A stretch of 64,000 nucleotides of DNA from assembly GCF_018881595.1 (NCBI RefSeq), contig NZ_JACVQA010000010.1:1-64000 (forward strand), in the 5' to 3' direction. The position numbers and the translations under genes were made by a program. Source of the DNA: Polynucleobacter sp. UK-Gri1-W3 (lineage in GTDB: Bacteria; Pseudomonadota; Gammaproteobacteria; Burkholderiales; Burkholderiaceae). Below, in pieces: positions 57,801-64,000 of the stretch. The notes below the pieces were generated by a model that made no database searches, was not told where the DNA came from, and saw only the letters and a list, made by a program, of their open reading frames with translations. The first letter of the stretch is position 1. Each line of letters starts with the position of its first letter.

Positions 57801-57830
57801 AAAAAACCCAATCGCTTGATTGGGTTTTTT
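57801..57830. terminator. Bidirectional terminator between fbp and cphA
   Basis: AACCCAATC and GATTGGGTT pair around GCTT, with runs of six A and six T extending the stem (57801-57813/57818-57830). It would end both convergent transcripts. Confidence 0.93.
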
Positions 57831-57849
57831 GTTACTCAAATAGTTGCTT

Positions 57850-60420
57850 TTAAGGTCTTACCTGTTCCTTAAGATAAATGAGTGATTCCTCAACTTGATC
57901 AATCAGAATCAGGCAGATATCACCAGCGGCAAGATCATTAAGGGCAGTGTCAATTGCCTTGAATTCCCCATGAATTTCTTTGACTTGCTTTGCCTTGGTG
58001 GCGCCAACTAAACCCTCTTGTAAGAGTTTTAATACCTCTCCATCTTCACGGCCACGTTGGCAAGCGTCCTGATAGAGAATGACGTTATCAAAAGAATTGC
58101 CTAAGATGCGGGTTAAGTCACGAATATCTTCATCGCGACGATCACCTGCACCACTCACTACTACATGGCTCTTGCTTGGCTTCATTGCTTCAATAGCGCT
58201 TGCTAAGGCGCGCATCGCATCAGGATTGTGGCCGTAGTCAGCGATAACAGTGGCGCCCTTATGTTGAAACTGATTAAAGCGGCCCGGTACAGAATTAGCG
58301 TCACTTTCAAAGCTGTGTAGACCACGAGCAATCTTTTCAGCATCAAGGCCTAGGGCCCAAGCTGCCCCAATAGCAGCCATCGCATTTTCTATTTGAAAAC
58401 CGAGAACGCCATTTTGTGTCAACGGAATCTCACTCACAGGAAAGCGATACATGATGCGCGCTCCCTTAGAAGCCACGATATAAGTACCGTCAAAATAAAT
58501 AACTTTTTTATTCTTAGCGCGATGGGCGGCAATCACGGGATGATGTTGATTCTGGGCAAAGAAAATGACTCGGCCAGAACATTTATCACCCATCTTTACT
58601 ACTATCGGGTCAGCTGCATTTAAGACTGCAGCGCCAGTAGGGGCTACATTTTGTACGATGACACGTTTCAGGATGGCTAAATCTTCAACGCTAGTAATGT
58701 AATTGAGGCCTAAGTGATCACCTTCGCCAATATTGGTTACCACTGCAACTTCACACCGATCAAAACCAAGGCCTTCGCGCAACATGCCGCCGCGCGCTGT
58801 TTCTAGAACAGCGGCATCGACGTCAGGATGCATCAACACATTGCGGGCACTCTTGGGTCCGCTGCAATCACCGGTATCGATGAGGCGATGATTGATGTAA
58901 ACACCATCGGTACCTGTCATACCAACGCGTAGACCAGTTTCATTGAGTAAATGAGAGATCAGGCGCACGGTAGTGGTTTTGCCATTAGTGCCCGTCACTG
59001 CAACTACAGGAATTCGGCCATCATCCCCGGGTGGGAACATCATATTAATGATGTCTTCACCTACAGGACGCCCTTTGCCGTAAGAAGGCTTTAAATGCAT
59101 GCGTAATCCAGGCGCAGCATTTACCTCAACAATGCCACCACCTTGTTGCTCTAGTGGCTTATAAATTGATTCGCATAGGATATCGACGCCAGCAATATCA
59201 AGACCAATCATCTGCGCAGCGGCAATCGCACTTGCTGCTACGTCGGGGTGAACATCGTCAGTCACATCAGTGGCGGTACCGCCAGTGCTAAGGTTGGCGT
59301 TGTTACGCAATAAAACACGCTCACCGGTTTTGGGGACATGCTGCGGTGAAAGGCCATTACTGGCTAAATGTGCCAGGGCGATATCATCAAAACGAATTTT
59401 GGTGAGTGCTGTTGCATGTCCGTCTCCACGCAATGGATTTTTATTCTCAATTTCTACCAGTTCAGCGACGGTATGAGTGCCATCCCCAACTACTTGAGCA
59501 GGTTCACGGCGTGCAGCAGCGGATAGGCGATTACCAACTACGAGTAAACGGTAGTCCGCACCAGGAAGATAGCGCTCAACAATAGTTTCACGACCAAAGG
59601 CTTGGGTCACAATAAAACCTGCACGAACCTCCTCTTCGGTTTGAATATTAGCTACAACACCTTTACCTTGATTGCCATCTTTTGGCTTGAGCACAATGGG
59701 GCCACCAATTTTTTGAGCGGCACGCCAAGCGTCATCAGCGGTAGTGACAACCTCGCCAATAGGTACCGATACACCTGCTGCAGCAAGTAAATTCTTGGTG
59801 AGTTCTTTATCCTGGGCAATCGCTTCAGCAATCGCACTGGTATTACTAGTTTCTGCAGCCTGAATCCGTTTCTGTTTGCTGCCCCAGCCAAATTGCACCA
59901 TACTGCCTTCAGTCATTCGACGGAAGGGGATGTTGCGTTGAACAGCGGCATCAACAATGGAGCCTGTACTAGGCCCAAGACGAACATCTTCATAAAGCGC
60001 TTCCAACTCGGAGAGTGCGGCAGCAAGATCGAAAGGTGCATCATTGAGGGTTGCCTGAATTAAGGCAAAGGCAAAGTCAAAGGCCATCCGACCTACAACT
60101 TCTTCGATGTATTCCACAACAACTTGATAGACGCCATCATCAATGGTTTGAACAGTGCGACTAAAGGTCACTGGACATCCAGCCTGTGCCTGGAGACCAA
60201 GTGCTGCGTGCTCAAGGGCATGGGCTAGTGAAAGCACTTCATTGTGGCCGCCGCGACGCATGCTGCCCAATTGCGGAAAGCGTTCACGAATCTTGGTTTC
60301 AAATTGGGGGATTAAGTCAATAGAACGTTCTGACTCGTCACAAGAAACAATGGCTTCTAAAGCGGTATGGCGGCTCCATAAATTTGGGCCGCGCAACATG
60401 CGAATACGGGTGATTTCCAA
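57850..60420 (-). CDS. cphA: Cyanophycin synthetase (complete, two-ligase form)
   Basis: CphA builds cyanophycin, an aspartate backbone with arginine side chains used as a nitrogen store. The 856-residue protein has an N-terminal domain (about 1-160), an ATP-grasp domain (about 215-470; VLKPKDGNQGKGV) that adds aspartate, and a Mur-ligase domain with intact P-loop GTNGKTT (477-483) that adds arginine, plus the Mur C-terminal domain (VIADYGHNPDAMRALASAI). The start is a TTG at 60420 directly behind the previous stop, with AGGGG 6 nt upstream. Confidence 0.94.
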   Translation of the reverse strand: MEITRIRMLRGPNLWSRHTALEAIVSCDESERSIDLIPQFETKIRERFPQLGSMRRGGHNEVLSLAHALEHAALGLQAQAGCPVTFSRTVQTIDDGVYQVVVEYIEEVVGRMAFDFAFALIQATLNDAPFDLAAALSELEALYEDVRLGPSTGSIVDAAVQRNIPFRRMTEGSMVQFGWGSKQKRIQAAETSNTSAIAEAIAQDKELTKNLLAAAGVSVPIGEVVTTADDAWRAAQKIGGPIVLKPKDGNQGKGVVANIQTEEEVRAGFIVTQAFGRETIVERYLPGADYRLLVVGNRLSAAARREPAQVVGDGTHTVAELVEIENKNPLRGDGHATALTKIRFDDIALAHLASNGLSPQHVPKTGERVLLRNNANLSTGGTATDVTDDVHPDVAASAIAAAQMIGLDIAGVDILCESIYKPLEQQGGGIVEVNAAPGLRMHLKPSYGKGRPVGEDIINMMFPPGDDGRIPVVAVTGTNGKTTTVRLISHLLNETGLRVGMTGTDGVYINHRLIDTGDCSGPKSARNVLMHPDVDAAVLETARGGMLREGLGFDRCEVAVVTNIGEGDHLGLNYITSVEDLAILKRVIVQNVAPTGAAVLNAADPIVVKMGDKCSGRVIFFAQNQHHPVIAAHRAKNKKVIYFDGTYIVASKGARIMYRFPVSEIPLTQNGVLGFQIENAMAAIGAAWALGLDAEKIARGLHSFESDANSVPGRFNQFQHKGATVIADYGHNPDAMRALASAIEAMKPSKSHVVVSGAGDRRDEDIRDLTRILGNSFDNVILYQDACQRGREDGEVLKLLQEGLVGATKAKQVKEIHGEFKAIDTALNDLAAGDICLILIDQVEESLIYLKEQVRP

Positions 60421-62613
60421 TTAGGCCCCTGTAGCAATAGTGGCATCAGGCACAAATGTTTCTGCGCCTGCTTCGATAACATTAAACGGAATATCTAAAG
60501 CCCAGGCTGCAGCTATTGCCGCTCCTAAGTTCATAGTCTTCCAAGGAGAAGTGCTGTTCGCTTCTGAGTGGCGTGGCACAGGAATCGATTTCTGATCCAA
60601 CTTGCCAGACTTCAGAGTAATTTGTTGTTTGCCGATGGCAACTGCACGCCCACCGTCATGTAAGTGATTTTTAATAATCTCAGAGTCGGGATTTGCACTA
60701 AAGAAAATCACCTGTCCATCACAAAGCTCAGCCATCTGTACGCACATTGGATCGTCAGCATTGAGTACCGCAACACCTGTCGGCAGCACCACATCCACTT
60801 GAGTACGCACAACACTGAAAACTTGATCTTCATCGTAAATGGCGTACTGCGGGAAGTTCGCCTTTGGATCAACGTTGAGGACCACTCCAACTTGACAGCG
60901 ATCGTAGGCTAAACCTTCAATCAACATTGACAAATGATTGTTCTCAATGACTACAGCCTCTACTGCGCGATTGAGTAATGTGCGACGTGCGTTCTCCCAG
61001 TTGGAAGAATTGGAGTTAGGAATAGCGCGATTGCCAAAAAAGAGACCTTTGCTGCAAGATAACCCAACATAGACATTGGTTAGGCGTAGGAAATGGGCAA
61101 TCATTTCGGAAACCGGGGTTTTGCCATGCTCACCACAGACGCCGACTACGGGAATACGGAAATCTGCTCCCGGAGGGAAGAGGTGATTTGCAATCTCAAC
61201 ACCAACTGGCTGTGGTTTGCCGCTCGCAGGTTTTAAGTGCATTAATAGACCTGGGCCAGCATTGACTTCAACAATGGCAGCATTTTGATCTTCAAGTGGT
61301 TTACTAATATCTTGCGCTACTAAATCAACACCTGCAATTTCAAGACCAACGACACGAGCAGCTAAGGCTACTTGGCTAGCTACATCGGGATGAATTAGGT
61401 CAGTCACATCAAAGGCAACGTTGCCGTTGCTTTGGATTAAGACTTTGTGGTCAGCAGCAGGAATGCTATCGCCGGTTAATTGTTGGCGCGCTAATTCGAG
61501 TTCCACTGCAGAATCAATGCGCACAGGATTAAGAGGGTGCTCTTCGGCGGTACCGCGACGTGGATCAGAATTAATCTGAATCTGAATAAGTTCGTGAACA
61601 GTATGCTTACCATCACCATTAACCCAAACGGTTTCACCTTTTGCTGCGGCAACTACTTTATTGCCAACAACTAACAAGCGATGTTCATCCCCAACAATGT
61701 GGCGCTCAACCAAGACTTCACTACCTTCATCGATCGCAACAGCGTATGCTGCCTCAACTTCTTGTTGGGTATAGAGATTAATAAAGACGCCGCGACCATG
61801 ATTACCGTCGATTGGTTTAACTACAACTGGTAGACCAATATCTTGTGCAGCTTCCCAAGCATCATCAGGGCTGGTAACAGTTCTGCCTTCTGGCGTAGGC
61901 ACTCCAGCACTACGTAGCAAACTTTTGGTTAAATCTTTATCGCGAGAAATCGTTTCAGCAATCGCACTAGTTTGATCGGTCTCTGCAGTCCAGATGCGGC
62001 GTTGCTTAGCGCCATAACCTAGTTGAACTAGATTACCTTCAGATAAGCGAATCGACGGAATGCCGCGTTCTTCAGCAGCGTTCACAATGCATGCAGTGCT
62101 TGGGCCGAGCAAGAGATCGTCGCCGAGTTCACGTAGATTTTCAATAATGGATTGAGCTTCAGCTACACAATCTTTATTGTCTTGAGCTAAAGCAAGATAC
62201 AAATCACGTGCGTATTTGAGGGCGGTAAGGGTTACTTCTTCATTTATAGCGCTCACCATAACTTTGTAAACGCCGCGTCTGTCGCCGTCACGTGCTTTAC
62301 CAAAGCCGCCAGGAATACCGGCTAAGTTTTGCAGCTCTAATGTGAGGTGTTCAAGGATATGTGCAGGCCAAGTACCTTCTTCAACACGCTTTAAGAATCC
62401 GCCAGTTTCGCCATAGCTGCAGCGATGCTCAACAAGACTTGGGAGTGCTTTGACAAGTCGGTCATAAAAGCCGGGAATGAGGTTAGAGGGGTAGTCCTCT
62501 AAATCCCCAATATCGAGCCATACCTCTATAACGGGGTGGTAGGTCCACATATTGGGGCCACGGAGATGTTTAACGCTCAGAATCTCAATGGATTTATCTA
62601 GTAATTGGGGCAT
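60421..62613 (-). CDS. CphA-like protein with a degenerate second ligase
   Basis: This 730-residue paralogue of cphA has the same N-terminal domain and an intact ATP-grasp region (VVVKPIDGNHGRGVFINLY; NGDGKHTVHELIQIQ). Its Mur-type P-loop reads GEHGKTPV (494-501) instead of GTNGKTT, and the protein stops about 130 residues before the end of the true CphA, losing the Mur C-terminal domain. It therefore probably cannot perform the arginine-ligation step. It is first in the operon, abutting cphA with no gap. Betaproteobacteria often have such cphA' genes; a role as a partner, primer maker or structural subunit is inferred, not shown. Confidence 0.9.
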   Translation of the reverse strand: MPQLLDKSIEILSVKHLRGPNMWTYHPVIEVWLDIGDLEDYPSNLIPGFYDRLVKALPSLVEHRCSYGETGGFLKRVEEGTWPAHILEHLTLELQNLAGIPGGFGKARDGDRRGVYKVMVSAINEEVTLTALKYARDLYLALAQDNKDCVAEAQSIIENLRELGDDLLLGPSTACIVNAAEERGIPSIRLSEGNLVQLGYGAKQRRIWTAETDQTSAIAETISRDKDLTKSLLRSAGVPTPEGRTVTSPDDAWEAAQDIGLPVVVKPIDGNHGRGVFINLYTQQEVEAAYAVAIDEGSEVLVERHIVGDEHRLLVVGNKVVAAAKGETVWVNGDGKHTVHELIQIQINSDPRRGTAEEHPLNPVRIDSAVELELARQQLTGDSIPAADHKVLIQSNGNVAFDVTDLIHPDVASQVALAARVVGLEIAGVDLVAQDISKPLEDQNAAIVEVNAGPGLLMHLKPASGKPQPVGVEIANHLFPPGADFRIPVVGVCGEHGKTPVSEMIAHFLRLTNVYVGLSCSKGLFFGNRAIPNSNSSNWENARRTLLNRAVEAVVIENNHLSMLIEGLAYDRCQVGVVLNVDPKANFPQYAIYDEDQVFSVVRTQVDVVLPTGVAVLNADDPMCVQMAELCDGQVIFFSANPDSEIIKNHLHDGGRAVAIGKQQITLKSGKLDQKSIPVPRHSEANSTSPWKTMNLGAAIAAAWALDIPFNVIEAGAETFVPDATIATGA

Positions 62614-62765
62614 ATGCAGGATTGCGATGGTCAGCGCCAGAGTTATTGGCGTTGACGCGTCAGACAGTCTTTCTGTTTCTAATAGTTATTGAAAAACTCA
62701 CAAAAATAGCAAAAATACATAAAAAGGCCTAGTTAGACAATTTAACGGCTTTTGGGCTTCTAAAG

Positions 62766-62794
62766 TTGACATGAGTAATAAATCTAAATAATTG
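62766..62794 (+). promoter_or_regulatory. Candidate promoter of the ABC exporter gene
   Basis: A perfect TTGACA (62766-62771) is followed after 17 bp by TAATTG, a poor -10; a better TATACT (62803-62808) is too far away. The 205-bp divergent gap also has CGCCA/TGGCG near the cphA' start. Confidence 0.3.
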
Positions 62795-62818
62795 AGCTCC
62801 ACTATACTTTTAGGGTCA

Positions 62819-64000
62819 ATGAAGCCACAAATCCTACCTTTTGCCCCTGTGCTGCCAAGCTACTGGGAGACCGTTTTGGTGGATGAAAACTCCCCCATAA
62901 AGAGCTCTGAAGCCCTGCTGGCATGGGTTGAGCTCGATCTAGACGCTGAGCTACGCTTTGAAAAAAGTCTGCTTTTGCTCAGCGAGCAAGGTCTGTTTTG
63001 GACTGACGGTAAGGTATTTGAGTCCTGGAAATTAGGCCAAGATACCCACTTGGTTCATGGCGATCATGCTGGAGTAGGGCATTTACGCCTGGAAACTCCC
63101 GAGAAATTGGTGAGATCTTGGAATTTCACTCTAGCTGTGAATCCCCAGGTTCTTCGTCTGCAATCGAGTTTTAAGCAATTGACTCGTGGTGAAGAAATCA
63201 GCAATGGTGAAGTTAGTGAATACGACAAACAGGTTTGCCCTGTTTGCTTAAGTCCAAAGCCAGCAAATTCTGATTCATGCCCAACCTGCGATCCTGAAGA
63301 TGATGCGCCGCCATCCACTTGGACGCTGTTTAAGCTCTGGCGTTTTGCGCGTCCCTATAAAAAGCAATTGCTACTTGGTTTTCTATTAACTCTGCTGTCT
63401 ACAGGTGCGACTTTAATACCGCCGTATCTAACAATGCCATTGATGGATCATGTTTTGATTCCATATGAGCGTGGTAATCCAATTGATTTTCATTTGGCCA
63501 GTATGTATCTCTTGGCTTTATTCGGTGCAGCAATTGTTGCCTGGGCTTTAGGCTGGTGGAAAACTTACCTTCTTGCATTGGTCAGTGAGCGGATTGGCGC
63601 TGATTTACGCAATACCACTTTTGAGCATTTGCTCAAACTTTCGTTGGAATATTTTGGCGGCAAGAGAACCGGTGATTTGATTGCCCGTATTGGTGCTGAG
63701 ACTGATCGTATCTGCGTATTCTTGTCTTTATACGCACTCGATTTTGCTACCGATGTGTTGATGATCACAATGACCGCAGCCATTCTGGTTTCTATTGATC
63801 CTTTGCTGGCCTTGGTTACCTTGGCACCTTTGCCATTTATCGTATGGATGATTCATGTAGTGCGCGATCGTCTACGTTTTGGTTTTGAAAAGATTGATCG
63901 TATTTGGTCTGAAGTCACCAACATTTTGGCGGACACTATTCCGGGCATTCGTGTGGTCAAGGCATTTGCTCAAGAAGATCGCGAACTCAAGCGCTTTGTA
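62819..64000 (+). CDS. ABC exporter with N-terminal four-cysteine domain, cyanophycin-linked (partial)
   Basis: The frame is open from the ATG at 62819 to the window end (394 codons). Residues 1-135 form an uncharacterised soluble domain. Then Cys140-x2-Cys143 and Cys154-x2-Cys157 (CPVC, CPTC) form a zinc-ribbon-like module. After about residue 165 comes an MsbA-type exporter membrane domain (TLFKLWRFARPYKKQLLLG; ERIGADLRNTTFEHLLKLSL; TDRICVFLSLYALDF), cut before the ATPase domain. AGGGT precedes the ATG. It is divergent from the cyanophycin operon; NCBI annotates similar proteins as cyanophycin-metabolism-associated ABC transporters. The substrate is unknown. Confidence 0.85.
   Translation, partial: MKPQILPFAPVLPSYWETVLVDENSPIKSSEALLAWVELDLDAELRFEKSLLLLSEQGLFWTDGKVFESWKLGQDTHLVHGDHAGVGHLRLETPEKLVRSWNFTLAVNPQVLRLQSSFKQLTRGEEISNGEVSEYDKQVCPVCLSPKPANSDSCPTCDPEDDAPPSTWTLFKLWRFARPYKKQLLLGFLLTLLSTGATLIPPYLTMPLMDHVLIPYERGNPIDFHLASMYLLALFGAAIVAWALGWWKTYLLALVSERIGADLRNTTFEHLLKLSLEYFGGKRTGDLIARIGAETDRICVFLSLYALDFATDVLMITMTAAILVSIDPLLALVTLAPLPFIVWMIHVVRDRLRFGFEKIDRIWSEVTNILADTIPGIRVVKAFAQEDRELKRFV

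Overview
This 64 kb window reads as a chromosomal segment of a small-genome freshwater betaproteobacterium, most probably Polynucleobacter or a close relative in Burkholderiales. This is an inference from protein resemblance, moderate GC content, very short intergenic gaps, a DUF3460 gene, paired cyanophycin synthetases and a 6S RNA gene behind zapA. No phage, insertion sequence or CRISPR array was seen. Both edges cut genes: hemF on the left and an ABC exporter on the right.

Layout. 1-9.7 kb is housekeeping: hemF (partial), purD, yebC, tRNA-Leu(CAA), cysB, lptG/lptF, then pepA-holC-lgt. 8.8-15.8 kb is a malonate island: a LysR regulator, malonyl-CoA decarboxylase, a three-gene TRAP importer and malonyl-CoA synthetase, with a perfect 25-bp palindrome between regulator and operon. 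15.8-19.8 kb holds a TauE-type permease, 6S RNA, zapA with a small coiled-coil gene, and a BtuB-type receptor under a cobalamin riboswitch. 19.8-27.6 kb is an oxalate/formyl-CoA island: an FNR-like regulator, oxalyl-CoA decarboxylase, two formyl-CoA transferases, a lone PAS protein, a formyl-tetrahydrofolate-hydrolase-like protein and two half-size YeeE/YedE permeases.

27.6-36 kb: panC, scpA, DUF3460, metG, fdhD, dcd, and a KirBac-type potassium channel overlapping an arginine/lysine/ornithine decarboxylase. 36-45.5 kb: yefM-yoeB, an unrecognised lipoprotein, a TRAP permease pair without a local binding protein, argH, hemC-hemD, ubiC and rhlE. 45.8-57.8 kb: amino-acid exporter, aldehyde dehydrogenase, msrA, pdxH, tcdA, an amino-acid permease with alanine dehydrogenase, a UPF0016 cation exporter, pepN, vapBC and fbp. 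57.8-64 kb: two cyanophycin synthetase genes, divergent from an ABC exporter with an N-terminal four-cysteine domain.

How it fits together. The malonate and oxalate islands are complete short catabolic routes for C3 and C2 dicarboxylic acids. The oxalate island carries the most unexplained content. Its regulator has the FNR-type E-x-x-S-R recognition helix, and a TTGAC-N4-GTCAA site sits exactly 41.5 bp upstream of the predicted oxc start point. The operon also carries a possible formyl-folate enzyme and a putative sulfur-compound transporter not expected in oxalate degradation. All functions are inferred by reading the sequence; no database search was run.
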